Positions 34,657 to 44,892 are shown, numbered from the stretch's first letter. The stretch: DNA of 64,000 nucleotides from Ancylobacter polymorphus (GCF_022836935.1 NZ_CP083239.1:1367501-1431500), one strand, 5' to 3'. Program-made: numbers and translations. The notes: generated from the letters alone by a model not told the origin.

Positions 34657-37600
34657 GGAGCGCCGCGCGGGCCTGCTCGCCCGGCTGAGCCGGCTGCACC
34701 CCGAACAGGTCACCGATCTGATGCTGGCGCTGGAAGGGCGAATCGACGCGCTGCGGGCCGAGACCGCCCGCGCCCGTGCGCCCGTGGCTATCATCGGCCT
34801 CGCCGCTCGCTTCGCCGATGTCGACTCGGCGTTGGCTTATGGCCGCCTGCTGTTCGAGGGCCGCGACGCTGTGCGCCCCGCCCCCGCCGACCGGCCGGAG
34901 CGCGACGGCCTGCCGCCCGGCGGCTATGTCGAGGGGGTGGAGACCTTCGACCCCGGTTTCTTCGGCCTGCGCCCGCTCGAAGCCGACGCCATGGACCCGC
35001 AGCACCGCCTCGCGCTGATGCTGGCCTGGCAGGCGCTGGAAGACGCCGGCTATGCGGATGCGGCGCGGCGCCCGCGCGCCACCGGCGTGTTTCTCGGCCT
35101 CGGCGCCAATGAGTATGAGGCCCGCTTTCAGGAGACCGGTTCGCTCTCCCCCGCTGCCATTCTCGGCAATGCCGGCTCCATCGCCGCCGGCCGCCTCGCC
35201 CACTGGCTCGATGTCACCGGCCCGGCGCTGGTGCTCGATACCGCCTGTTCCTCCTCGCTGGTCGCCGTGCATGCCGCCTGCCGCGCGCTGCGCAGCGCCG
35301 AATGCGACCTCGCCTTGGCGGGCGGCGTGAACCTGACGCTCGACGCCGATGTGACCGCCGCCCTCGCCGCCGCCGGCATGCTCGGCCCCGGTCATGCCTG
35401 CCGCACCTTCGACGCCGCCGCCGATGGCTATGTGCGCGGCGAGGGCGGTGGGCTGGTGGTGCTGAAGCGCCTCGCCGACGCATTGCGTGACGGCGACGCC
35501 ATCCGTGCGGTTATTCGTGGTTCGGCGCTTAATCATGACGGCCATTCCAGCGCGCTCACCGCGCCCAATGGCGCGGCGCAGCGGGCGGTGATCGCGGGCG
35601 CGCTGGCCGATGCCGGTCTCTCGGCGGCCGATGTGCAGGCGGTGGAATGCCATGGCACCGGCACACCGCTGGGCGATCCCATCGAGGTGCAGGCGCTTGC
35701 CGCCGCCTATGGCCTTTTGCGCACCGAGCCGCTGCTGCTGGGTTCGGTAAAGACCAATATCGGCCATCTGGAAGCCGCCGCCGGCATTGCCGGGCTGATC
35801 AAGATGGTGCTGGCGCTGGAAGCCGGCCGCCTGCCGGCGACGCTGCACCAGACCCAGCCAAATCCGCGCATCGCCTGGGACGAGCTGCCCGTGCGCGTCG
35901 TCGCCGAAGCGATGGAATGGCCCGCCGGCCCGCCGCGCCGCGCGGGCGTGAGCAGCTTCGGCTTTTCCGGCACCAACGCCCATCTCATTCTGGAAGAAGC
36001 TCCGCCGGCGCCGGAGGTGACGGTCGAGACTCCGCTGCCTATCGTCTTCGCCTTCTCCGCGCCCGATGCCGAGGCGCTGCGTCGGGTGGCGGCGGGGCTT
36101 GCCGATCATCTCGCCGCCGACCCGCAGCTTCCGCTCGCCGGCATCGCTGCGGCGCTGAATCGGGGGCGCGGGCGCTTCGCCCATCGCGCCGCCTGTCTCG
36201 CCCGCAGTCCTGAGGAAGCGCTGGCGGGCCTGCGCGCCATTGCCGCCGGCGAGGCGCCACAGGTTGGCGCCGTCGGGCAGGCTCTGCCGGACACCCCGAA
36301 GGTGGCCTTCCTGTTTTCCGGGCAGGGCAGCCAGTGGCCGGGCATGGCGGCCGATCTCTACGCCGCCGACCCGGCGTTTCGGGCACGTATCGACGCGGCC
36401 GGGGCGCAGATGGGGCGCGACCTTGCCGCGCGGATGTCCGAGACGGAAGGCCCGCCGCTGACCGATACCGCCGAGGTGCAGCCGGTTCTGTTCGCGCTCG
36501 AAATGGCGCTGGCCGAGCGGCTCAAGGCCTTCGGCATCACCCCCGATATCGTCGCCGGCCACAGCCTCGGCGAATGGTCGGCTGCCTGCCTCGCCGGCGT
36601 AGTGCCGTTCGAGGCGGCGCTCGACATTGTGGCCGCGCGCGGCACGCTGATGGGGGCGCTGCCCCCGGGCGGGGAGATGGTGGCAGTGTTCGCGCCGCTG
36701 GAACGGCTCGCCCCGGTGCTGGACGCTTTCAAGGGGCGCCTCGACATCGCGGCGCTGAATGCGCCGGAGGAAGTGGTGCTGTCCGGCCCGGGCGAGGCGA
36801 TCGCGCAAGTGCTCGCCGCGCTGGATGCGGAAGGCATCCGCAGCCAGCGCATCGTCACCAGCCACGCCTTTCATTCGCATCTGATGGACGCCGCCGTCGA
36901 GCCCTTCGAGCAGCGGGTGCGCGCGGCGACGCTCGCCGCGCCGCGCCTGCCGGTCGTCTCAAACGTCTCCGGCGATCTTTCGGTCGATCTGTGCGATCCG
37001 GCCTATTGGGGCCGGCAGATCCGCCAGCCCGTGCGCTTCGGCGCCGGGCTCGACACCATGGCGCGCGAGGGCGTGAATGTGGTGGTGGAAATCGGCCCGG
37101 CCGCGACGCTGGTCGGCTTCGCCCAGCGCGCCGCTGGTTTTGAGGGCCGCGACACCCGCTTCATCCCCACCATGCGCCGCAACCGGGCGGCGGGCGAAAC
37201 GCTGGCGCTGGCGCTGTGCCGCCTGTTCGTCGCCGGCCTTGATGTGACATGGCCGGCGAGCGGCGCCGTCCCGGCGCGTCTTCCGCCCTATCCCTTCGCG
37301 CGCGACCGCCATTGGGTCGAGGCGCCGCGCCGGCACCCGGTCCCGCTCCTTCCCCCGGTCTCCGCGATGCCTGCCGCGGCTCCCGTGTCCGCCGCACCGG
37401 CCTTGAACCGCGAGGACATCCGCGCCGCCCTTGCCACCAGCCTGCGGCGCAGCCTGCAGCTGAGCGAGGCGGCACTGGCGGGCGATGCCGGCTTCTTCAC
37501 TCTTGGGGTGGATTCCCTTGCCCTCGCTGAGGCGCTTTCCACGCTTGAGCGGCGGTGGAAAGTGGCGATCCCCCGGCGCGAATTGTTCACCACCCTCACC

Positions 37601-40600
37601 ACGCCGCGGGCGCTGCTGGAGCGGGTGCTGCGCGAGGTGGAGGCGAAAGCCCCCGACCCCGCCGTTGCCGCCATCGCCCCGCTTTCCGCCATTCCGACCC
37701 TGGCCGCCCTCACGGCGGCGACGGAGGCTCGCGTGTCAAGCCCCACTCTCCCGCCTGCCAGCCCCCAGACCGCCGCGCCGACCGAGGCGCTGAGCCCGGA
37801 GGCCGCCGGATTCATCGCCGATTTCGCCGCACGCTACGGCGCCACGCACGGCGCCTCCCGCCACCAGCGCGAAGCCTTCGGGCCGGTACTGGCCGACAGC
37901 CGGGCGGTGGCGGGCTTCCGGCCGGAGACCAAATCGCTGCTTTACCCGATCATCGGCGTGAAGGGGCAGGGCAGCCATGTCGTCGACGCCGACGGCAATG
38001 ATTATGTCGACCTCACCATGGGTTTCGGCGTCCAACTGCTCGGCCACAACCCGCCCATGGTGGTGGAGGCGATCCAGCGCCAGATCGCCGAGCAGGGGCT
38101 GTTCCTCGGCCCGCAGGCGGAAAAGGCTGGCGAGGCCGCCGCGCTGATCGCGAAGCTCACCGGCAATGAGCGGTCGGTGTTTTGCAACACCGGCACGGAA
38201 GCGGTGATGACCGCGCTGCGCCTTGCCCGCCATGCTACCGGCCGTTCGCTGGTGGCGATGTTCGCCGGCTCCTATCACGGCCATTTCGACGGCACGCTGG
38301 CCCGTTCCGGCAGCGATGGCGCCAGTCTGCCGCTCGCCAGCGGCACTCCGCCGGGCATGCTGGCGGATGTGGTCGTGCTCGACTATGCTGATCCCGAAGG
38401 CAGCCAGATGGCGCTGGAAGCGCTGGGCGACCGGCTGGCGGCGGTCATTGTCGAGCCGGTGCAGAGCCGCCGGCCGGGCCTTCAGCCGCGCGATTTCCTG
38501 CACTGGCTGCGCGGCTTCACCGCCCGCGCCGGCGCGGCGCTGATCTTCGACGAGGTGCTGCTCGGCTTCCGCGTCGCCGCCGGCGGAGCGCAGGCCTGGG
38601 CCGGGGTGCGGGCCGATCTCGTCACCTATGGAAAGATCGTCGGCGGCGGCCTGCCCATCGGCGTCGTCTCCGGCCGCAGCGCCTTTCTCGACGGTATCGA
38701 CGGCGGCGTCTGGCCGCTGGACGGCGCCGGCGGCCCGAAGGCCGAGCGCACCTTCTTCGCCGGCACCTTCAACAAGAACCCGCTCGCCATGGCGGCGGCC
38801 ACGGCGATGCTCGGCCATCTCGACGCGTCCGGCCCGGCGCTGCAGGAGCGGCTGAACGCCCGCACGCAGGCGCTGTGCGCCACGCTGAATGCCGGGCTGG
38901 AGGAAGACGGGAGCCCGCTGCGGGTGGAGCACTTCTCCTCGGTGATGCGTTTCACCGGCGCCAGCGACCTGTTTTATAGCCAGCTCATTTCGCGCGGCGT
39001 CTATGTCTGGGAGGGGCGCACCTGCTTCCTCTCCACCGCCCATAGCGAGGACGACCTCGCTCATGTCGCCCGCGCGGTGCGGGAGAGTGCCCGCGCCCTC
39101 GCCACTGTCGGCCTCATGGGCGGCGCGGCGCTGCCAATGCCTGCGCCCGTCGCGCCCCGCACCTTCGCCACCGCGCCGGGCCAGCAGGCGCTGTGGACGC
39201 TCGCTGCCTTCAGCCCGGAAAGTGCGGCGGCCTACAACCAGTCGCTGGTGCTGCGCCTGCCTGGCGCGCTCGACGTGGCGGCGCTGAGCGCGGCGCTGGC
39301 CGATCTTGTCGCCCGCCATGACAGCCTGCGCATGCGCTTCGTGAACGATGGCGCCATGGCGGTCATCGAGCCGGAGGCCAGGGTCGCGCTGGAACAGGCC
39401 GCGTTCGCCGACGCGGCGGAGCTGGACCGCTTCGTGCGGGAGATGGCCGCGCGGCCCTTCGACCTGGCGCGCGCCGGCATGCTGCGCGTGGCGCTGCTGG
39501 GCGGCGGCACGCAGACCGCGCTGGTGCTGGTCCAGCCGCATATCGTCACCGATGGCTGGTCGCTGCAGGTGCTGGCCAACGAACTCGGCCAGCTCTACAC
39601 CGCCCGCCTTGCTGGAACCGAACCGGCGCTGCCGGCCCCGGCCGCCTATGAGCGCTTCGCCGGGTTCGCCCGCGACGCCGCAGTCGATGCGGAAGCGGCG
39701 GCGCATTGGCAGAGCGTGTTCGCCCAGCCGCCGACGCCGCTGGCGCTCCCCACAGACCGGCCGCGCCCGCCGCTCCAGACCTATGAAGGCGGCACGGTCC
39801 GTGCGCTGCTGCCTCCCACGTTCGCCGCCGAACTCGCCGCGCGGGCGCGGGCGCTCGACTGCTCGCTGTTCACGCTGTGCCTCGCCGCTTATGGCCAATT
39901 GCTGGCGGAACTTTCCGGCGCGGACGATCTCGTCGTGGCGATCTTCGCCGCCGGTCAGCCGCTGGTGGGCGAACCGGGCCTCACCGGCTATTGCATCTCC
40001 ACCGTGCCGGTGCGCCTTGAGGGGCTCAAAGGCGACGCGCTCGCCGCGACCCGTGCCGCCATGGCGCAGGCCATGGCCTATCCCGCCTATCCGCTGTCCG
40101 CCATCGTCAAGGCCAGCGGCGTGCGGCGCGACCCGTCCCGCCCGCCGCTGGCGAGCGTGTCGTTCAATCTCGACAAAGTGGAGCCGCTCGCCGCCTTTGG
40201 CGACCTGACCCCGACACCGCGCGCCAATGCTCATGGAAGCGTGCGCTGGGACCTCAACTGGAACCTCGACTCCAGCGAGGACGGCCTCGCCATCGAGGCC
40301 AATTTCAACACCGACCTGTTCGACGCCGCCCGCGTCGAAGCCTGGGTCGCCCGCTACCGCGCCTTGCTGGAAGCGATCGGCACGGCGCCGGCCGAGCCGG
40401 AGGCGCCGGTGGTCCCGACGCAGCCCGAATCCGCGCCCTTGCCCACCAGCCTTGCCGATCATGTCGCGCATTGGGCCGCCACGACGCCCGACGCGCCAGC
40501 GGTGGTCGACCGCGACGGCACGCTGAGCTGGGCGGAGCTGGCACGCTCCAGCGGCGATCTCGCCGCCCGTCTGGCGGCACAGGGCGTGGAGCGTGGCGAC

Positions 40601-43585
40601 CGGGTCGCCTTCTGCCTCGCGCGGGGGGCCGGTCCGCTGGTGGCGATGGCGGCGGCGAGCCATCTCGGCGCGGCCTTCGTTCCGCTCGATCCCGACTATC
40701 CCGCCACTTACCGCGCCACGTTGCTGGCGTCGTGCGGCGCGCGGGTGGTGGTGGCCGACGCCGCCACCGCCGGCGAACCCGTTGCCGTGCCGGTGCTGGG
40801 CTGGAACCGCGACCCACAGTCGGGTGAAATCCCGCCGCGCGCGGAATGCGCGGCCGACGATCTCGCCTATGTCCTGTTTACCTCCGGCTCCACCGGCCGG
40901 CCAAAGGGCGTGCGCGTGTCCTGCGGCGGGCTCGATGCCTATGCGCGGGCGCTGCTGCGCCGGCTGGACTTTTCCGGCCCGCAGGTCTTCGCCATCGCCA
41001 CCTCCTTCGCTGCCGATCTCGGCTATACCAGCGTGATCGGCGCCGTGGCCTCCGGTGGCACGCTCAATGTGCTGGACGCGGCGACCGCCCGCGACCCCGC
41101 CGCCTTCATCGACTGGATGACGCGGTACCCGGCGGATGTGCTCAAGATCGTCCCCACCCATCTCGCCGCACTCATGGCGCATCCGGAAGCCGCCGGGCTT
41201 CTACCCCGCCGGGCGCTGGTGTGCGGCGGCGATGTGCTGACCTTCGGCCTCGTCGAAAAACTGAGGGCGCTGCGGCCGGAACTGCGCCTGTTCAACCATT
41301 ACGGCCCGACCGAGACCACCATTGGCTGCACCATGGTTGAGGTGACGCCGGCGCTGGCCGCCGGGGCGCAGGCGCCGGACCGCGTGCCCGTGGGCTATCC
41401 CCTCGACGGCGCGCAGATCGACATTGTCGACGCGGAAGGCGCGGTGCTGCCCGCCGGCGAGACCGGGGAAATCCGGGTGAGCGGGGCAGGAGTGGCACTT
41501 GGCTATATTGGTGAGGCCGGGGCGGAGCCGATGCCGGGCGGCGAGGCCGCCAGCGGCTTCATCCAGCTCGGCGACGGCACGCGTGCCTATCTCACCGGCG
41601 ATCTCGGCAGCCGTGACGCCGATGGGCTCACTCGCTTCCTCGGCCGCAAGGACGATATGGTGAAGGTGCGCGGCCACCGCGTCGATCCCAACGGTGTCGC
41701 GGCGCAGCTGCGTGCCTGCGCCGGCGTGCGTGACGCGGCGGTGCTGGCGCTGCGCGAGGATGACGGCACGGTGCGCCTCGTCGGCGCGGCGGTGGCGCCC
41801 GGGCAGGATGCGCCGCGTCTCGACGCCCAGCTGAAGGACAAGCTGCCAGAGGCGCAGCGCCTCTCGCGGCTCATTCTCGTCGAGGCGCTGCCGCTCACCG
41901 CCAATGGCAAGCTGGACCGCACGGCGCTGCGCACGCTGTTTGCCGCGCCCGTGGCCGGCGACGCCGTCCTCGTTGCCGAGACTTCCGGCACGGGCGATCC
42001 ACTCGCCACGGTCCTTGCGCTGTGGCGCGAACTTTTCGCCGCGCTCGGCACGGCGGCCAGCCTTGGCCCGGACGATGATTTCTTCGCTCTTGGCGGCGAT
42101 TCGATCATGGCGATCCAGCTCGCCGGCAAGGCGCGGGCGGCGGGGTGGCTGCTCTCCCCGGCGCAGATTTTCACCGCGCCGACCCCGCGCGCCCTGGCGG
42201 CGCTGATGAAGCCGGCCGCTGCGGAAGCGATGGAGGCGCGCGGGCCGGTGGCCGAGCCGGTGCCCCTCACCCCGATCCAGAACTGGTTCATGGGGCTCGC
42301 CATGCCCGACCGCCGGCACTGGGCGCTCACCGCCGTGTTCGATCTGCCGCCCGGCACCGCGCCCGCGGCGGTGGAGGCGGCGCTCGCCGCTTCCGTCGCC
42401 CGTCATGACGGGCTGCGGGTTCGGCTGCAGGAAGGGGCGCCGCCGCAGCAGCAGGTGGCGGAGGCGCCGGGCCTGCCGGCTCTGCTGCGCGAGAAGGTGG
42501 CCGTCGGTCAGGATGTCTCCCCGCGCGAAGACCGCATGGCGGACCGTCTCGTGGCGACGATCGACCCGCTGGCCGGGCGCCCGCTCGCCGCCGGCATGAT
42601 TGAGGCTGGCGCGGTGCTGCGCCTGGTCGTGGCGGTGCATCACCTCGTCTTCGACATGGTGTCCTGGGCGATCCTGGCGGACGATCTCGCCAAAGCGCTG
42701 TCCGATCCGCCGCAGCCGGTGCTGGTGCCGCCCACCGCCTGGTCGTGGTGGTGCCGCCACCAGGCCGGGACCGGTGCCGCCTTCGAGGCCGACCGGCCCT
42801 ATTGGCAGTCGGTGGCGCTCGCGCCCACCGCCGTGCCGCTCGACCATCCCGCCGCGCCGGATGTGGAGGGCGGCGCCCGCACCCGTGACCTGCGGCTCGA
42901 GGCGGCGTTGTCGCAGCCGCTGCTCGCTGATCTCGCCGAGCGTTTCGGCCACCAGCCGCAGGAAAGCGCGCTCGCCCTCATCGCCCGCCCGCTCATCGCC
43001 TGGACCGGCGGCGCGCTGCAGCTGGAGCTGGAAGGCCATGGCCGCGACACCGGCGATGGCGCCATCGACCTGTCGCGCACCATTGGCTGGTTCACCACCC
43101 GTTATCCCGTGGCACTGCCGGGGGAAACGGGCGACCTGCCGGCCTGGCTGCTGGCGGTGAAGGAACGCGCGCGCGCGGCCGCCGGCCGGGCCATGGGCTA
43201 TGGGCTGCTGCGCGCCGCCACCCCGCCGCTCACCGGGGCGCGGCCGCAAGTGTCGTTCAACTTCCTCGGCGATATCAGCCGCTTCGGCCATGCCGGTCTG
43301 GCGCTTGTGCGGCTCGGCGCGGGGCGCGAGCGGGCGGCGCAGGCGGCCCGTCCGCACCGCCTCGCCTTCAATTGCTGGCAGGAAGGCGGGGCGCTCGTGC
43401 TGCGCTGCGAGTTCGGCGCCGGCCATGACGCCGCGACCATCGAGCGCCTGCTCGACGCCGTGCGCGCCGAGGCCGAAGCCTGCCGCGTGGTGGCGGCCCA
43501 GTCCGCCCGGCGCTATTCGCCGAGCGACTTTGCCGGGCTTGCCCTCAGCCAGGACGATCTCGACACGCTGATCGCCTTCACCTGA
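34643..43585 (+). CDS. Hybrid PKS/NRPS: KS-AT-ACP-aminotransferase-C-A-T-E
   Basis: A 2980-residue megasynthase. KS (45-460): active Cys in DTACSSS ~202, His in HGTGTPLGD ~335 and NIGHLEAA ~371. AT (555-860): GHSLGEW ~638 and HAFH ~739, the malonyl-CoA signature. ACP: GVDSL ~954. Class III aminotransferase (1045-1480): PLP Lys in YGKIVGGGLP ~1329 and GTFNKNP. C (1500-1930): first His of HHxxxDG is Pro (PHIVTDG ~1631), second His kept. A (1945-2430): FTSGSTGRPKG ~2076, but Asp235 is Ala (FAADLGY). T: GGDSI ~2483. E (2535-2975): HHLVFDMVSW ~2666 and GWFTTRYPV. It would extend the fatty chain by two carbons, transaminate the 3-oxo group and add and epimerise one residue. The TTG at 34643 is chosen for its AGGGAGG site. 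Confidence 0.95.
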   Translation: MASSEERRAGLLARLSRLHPEQVTDLMLALEGRIDALRAETARARAPVAIIGLAARFADVDSALAYGRLLFEGRDAVRPAPADRPERDGLPPGGYVEGVETFDPGFFGLRPLEADAMDPQHRLALMLAWQALEDAGYADAARRPRATGVFLGLGANEYEARFQETGSLSPAAILGNAGSIAAGRLAHWLDVTGPALVLDTACSSSLVAVHAACRALRSAECDLALAGGVNLTLDADVTAALAAAGMLGPGHACRTFDAAADGYVRGEGGGLVVLKRLADALRDGDAIRAVIRGSALNHDGHSSALTAPNGAAQRAVIAGALADAGLSAADVQAVECHGTGTPLGDPIEVQALAAAYGLLRTEPLLLGSVKTNIGHLEAAAGIAGLIKMVLALEAGRLPATLHQTQPNPRIAWDELPVRVVAEAMEWPAGPPRRAGVSSFGFSGTNAHLILEEAPPAPEVTVETPLPIVFAFSAPDAEALRRVAAGLADHLAADPQLPLAGIAAALNRGRGRFAHRAACLARSPEEALAGLRAIAAGEAPQVGAVGQALPDTPKVAFLFSGQGSQWPGMAADLYAADPAFRARIDAAGAQMGRDLAARMSETEGPPLTDTAEVQPVLFALEMALAERLKAFGITPDIVAGHSLGEWSAACLAGVVPFEAALDIVAARGTLMGALPPGGEMVAVFAPLERLAPVLDAFKGRLDIAALNAPEEVVLSGPGEAIAQVLAALDAEGIRSQRIVTSHAFHSHLMDAAVEPFEQRVRAATLAAPRLPVVSNVSGDLSVDLCDPAYWGRQIRQPVRFGAGLDTMAREGVNVVVEIGPAATLVGFAQRAAGFEGRDTRFIPTMRRNRAAGETLALALCRLFVAGLDVTWPASGAVPARLPPYPFARDRHWVEAPRRHPVPLLPPVSAMPAAAPVSAAPALNREDIRAALATSLRRSLQLSEAALAGDAGFFTLGVDSLALAEALSTLERRWKVAIPRRELFTTLTTPRALLERVLREVEAKAPDPAVAAIAPLSAIPTLAALTAATEARVSSPTLPPASPQTAAPTEALSPEAAGFIADFAARYGATHGASRHQREAFGPVLADSRAVAGFRPETKSLLYPIIGVKGQGSHVVDADGNDYVDLTMGFGVQLLGHNPPMVVEAIQRQIAEQGLFLGPQAEKAGEAAALIAKLTGNERSVFCNTGTEAVMTALRLARHATGRSLVAMFAGSYHGHFDGTLARSGSDGASLPLASGTPPGMLADVVVLDYADPEGSQMALEALGDRLAAVIVEPVQSRRPGLQPRDFLHWLRGFTARAGAALIFDEVLLGFRVAAGGAQAWAGVRADLVTYGKIVGGGLPIGVVSGRSAFLDGIDGGVWPLDGAGGPKAERTFFAGTFNKNPLAMAAATAMLGHLDASGPALQERLNARTQALCATLNAGLEEDGSPLRVEHFSSVMRFTGASDLFYSQLISRGVYVWEGRTCFLSTAHSEDDLAHVARAVRESARALATVGLMGGAALPMPAPVAPRTFATAPGQQALWTLAAFSPESAAAYNQSLVLRLPGALDVAALSAALADLVARHDSLRMRFVNDGAMAVIEPEARVALEQAAFADAAELDRFVREMAARPFDLARAGMLRVALLGGGTQTALVLVQPHIVTDGWSLQVLANELGQLYTARLAGTEPALPAPAAYERFAGFARDAAVDAEAAAHWQSVFAQPPTPLALPTDRPRPPLQTYEGGTVRALLPPTFAAELAARARALDCSLFTLCLAAYGQLLAELSGADDLVVAIFAAGQPLVGEPGLTGYCISTVPVRLEGLKGDALAATRAAMAQAMAYPAYPLSAIVKASGVRRDPSRPPLASVSFNLDKVEPLAAFGDLTPTPRANAHGSVRWDLNWNLDSSEDGLAIEANFNTDLFDAARVEAWVARYRALLEAIGTAPAEPEAPVVPTQPESAPLPTSLADHVAHWAATTPDAPAVVDRDGTLSWAELARSSGDLAARLAAQGVERGDRVAFCLARGAGPLVAMAAASHLGAAFVPLDPDYPATYRATLLASCGARVVVADAATAGEPVAVPVLGWNRDPQSGEIPPRAECAADDLAYVLFTSGSTGRPKGVRVSCGGLDAYARALLRRLDFSGPQVFAIATSFAADLGYTSVIGAVASGGTLNVLDAATARDPAAFIDWMTRYPADVLKIVPTHLAALMAHPEAAGLLPRRALVCGGDVLTFGLVEKLRALRPELRLFNHYGPTETTIGCTMVEVTPALAAGAQAPDRVPVGYPLDGAQIDIVDAEGAVLPAGETGEIRVSGAGVALGYIGEAGAEPMPGGEAASGFIQLGDGTRAYLTGDLGSRDADGLTRFLGRKDDMVKVRGHRVDPNGVAAQLRACAGVRDAAVLALREDDGTVRLVGAAVAPGQDAPRLDAQLKDKLPEAQRLSRLILVEALPLTANGKLDRTALRTLFAAPVAGDAVLVAETSGTGDPLATVLALWRELFAALGTAASLGPDDDFFALGGDSIMAIQLAGKARAAGWLLSPAQIFTAPTPRALAALMKPAAAEAMEARGPVAEPVPLTPIQNWFMGLAMPDRRHWALTAVFDLPPGTAPAAVEAALAASVARHDGLRVRLQEGAPPQQQVAEAPGLPALLREKVAVGQDVSPREDRMADRLVATIDPLAGRPLAAGMIEAGAVLRLVVAVHHLVFDMVSWAILADDLAKALSDPPQPVLVPPTAWSWWCRHQAGTGAAFEADRPYWQSVALAPTAVPLDHPAAPDVEGGARTRDLRLEAALSQPLLADLAERFGHQPQESALALIARPLIAWTGGALQLELEGHGRDTGDGAIDLSRTIGWFTTRYPVALPGETGDLPAWLLAVKERARAAAGRAMGYGLLRAATPPLTGARPQVSFNFLGDISRFGHAGLALVRLGAGRERAAQAARPHRLAFNCWQEGGALVLRCEFGAGHDAATIERLLDAVRAEAEACRVVAAQSARRYSPSDFAGLALSQDDLDTLIAFT

Positions 43586-43597
43586 GCGGCGGCCGGT

Positions 43598-44122
43598 TCA
43601 GGGCTGTGGTGCGGGAAAGAGCCGCCGCCACAGCCCGTCCAGCCCCAGCGGGCCGCCGCCGAACGCCACCAGCGCGAAGGCCATGGCCGCCCAGGGCAGG
43701 TGAAAATTCGCCCAGCCCTCGGGAATGGTGAGCTGGATGATGGCCGTCATGACCAGCAGGCCGAGCGCGGCAAAGCGGGTGGCGAGGCCGAGCAGGAGTA
43801 GTAGCGGCAGGACGATCTCGCCCGTCCCCGCCGCCGCCGCCATCAGCGTGGGAAAGGGATAGGGATAGGTGGCGCCGAACAGGTGCAGCCGGAACTCCTC
43901 CTCGAACAGGAAATGCGCCCCGGCCGAGAGGGTGAGGAAGCCGTCCCATTTGGTGAGGCCCGACAGGAAGAACGGCACCGCCAGCGCGACGCGCAGCGCG
44001 AGCAGCGGCAAAGCCGGCGGGATCGCCGCCAGCAGCGCCTCCGCCCCGGCGATCGGGGTCAGGAGCGAAAGAGGCCGATGCGGCTGCCGTCCGCGCGCCG
44101 CGTCCCCGATGTCGAACGTCAT
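43598..44122 (-). CDS. DoxX family membrane protein of the bufferin operon
   Basis: A 174-residue four-helix membrane protein of the DoxX family: RVALAVPFFLSGLTKWDGF, then a TMD pair around GEIVLPLLLLLGLATR and the terminal AAMAFALVAFGGGPLGLDGLW helix. DoxX proteins are often the last gene of bufferin operons, probably supporting membrane redox or quinone functions. Its ATG overlaps the stop codon of the bufC gene by four bases. It converges on the PKS/NRPS gene with only 12 bases between stop codons, which marks the edge of the lipopeptide cluster. Confidence 0.85.
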   Translation of the reverse strand: MTFDIGDAARGRQPHRPLSLLTPIAGAEALLAAIPPALPLLALRVALAVPFFLSGLTKWDGFLTLSAGAHFLFEEEFRLHLFGATYPYPFPTLMAAAAGTGEIVLPLLLLLGLATRFAALGLLVMTAIIQLTIPEGWANFHLPWAAMAFALVAFGGGPLGLDGLWRRLFPAPQP

Positions 44123-44889
44123 GGCACGTCTCCCTGTTGCATGTCGGTGAAGGCACCAAGTGTGAGAAGGCCGACGAGCGCGGTGCCGAAATCAAAGCCG
44201 GGGTCGGCGGCAAGCGCCGCCTCCGTCGCCGCGCCCAGCGCGTGACCGGCGAAGAGGCACGCGGCGAAAGGCTCGTCGCAGGGCGGCAGGACATGCACGC
44301 TCACCGCCATGCCCGGCCGCACCACCAGCACCGTTTCCGCGTTCCAGCTTTCGACCGGCGTGACTGTGGCGCCCTGATGCGCCGCCCAGATCGCCCCGAC
44401 GGGATGGGCGGAGCGCAGCACTGTCGCGGAAGGGTGCGCACGCAGGGTGAGGCCCGCCATCTCCTCCGGCGCCAGGGCGGCGAGCCGCTGGAGCGCCAGC
44501 GGTGCCGCGTCGGCGGCGTGATAGGCCCGCGTCCACGCCGCCTCGAGCCGGGCGACATCGGCGAGATAGGGCAGGGCCGCGGCCGGCGCGAAGCCGGCTA
44601 TGAAATCGGGAAAATCGTCGCCATAGTGCATGAGCAACGGCGAGGAGGGCTTGCATTCACCGACATAGACGCGGGCCATGCCGGCGAAGAATTCCGCCCC
44701 CACCAGCCGCTCGGTAACAGTGAAGCGCTGCGCCAGCGCCCGCGTCAGTCCGACATGGACATTGTTGCGATAGACGGCGAAGCGGGCGGCATCCGCCGTA
44801 CCGCGCGTGCCGGTGAGGCCGGGCGGCACCAGGGCGCCGGGATGGAGAAGGGCCTGTGCGAAGCCGTGTTGGCGGGTGGCGCTGTCCAT
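44119..44889 (-). CDS. bufC: BufC: DUF2063-type partner of the MNIO enzyme
   Basis: A 256-residue HvfC/BufC family protein. The N-terminal DUF2063 part is visible in FAQALLHP, RFAVYRNNVHVGLTRALAQRFTVTERLVG (a hallmark of the family) and YGDDFPDFIAGF. BufC proteins bind the MNIO enzyme and help recruit the precursor peptide. The gene starts three bases after the bufB stop and overlaps doxX by four bases, so the three form a tight operon. Confidence 0.88.
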   Translation of the reverse strand: MDSATRQHGFAQALLHPGALVPPGLTGTRGTADAARFAVYRNNVHVGLTRALAQRFTVTERLVGAEFFAGMARVYVGECKPSSPLLMHYGDDFPDFIAGFAPAAALPYLADVARLEAAWTRAYHAADAAPLALQRLAALAPEEMAGLTLRAHPSATVLRSAHPVGAIWAAHQGATVTPVESWNAETVLVVRPGMAVSVHVLPPCDEPFAACLFAGHALGAATEAALAADPGFDFGTALVGLLTLGAFTDMQQGDVP

Positions 44890-44892
44890 GGC

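Noticed and set aside
37736..41182. 1148-codon open frame on the minus strand inside the PKS/NRPS gene
   Set aside because: Antisense shadow of the megasynthase, repetitive Arg/Gly/His composition and no motifs; the opposite strand carries all catalytic motifs in order.
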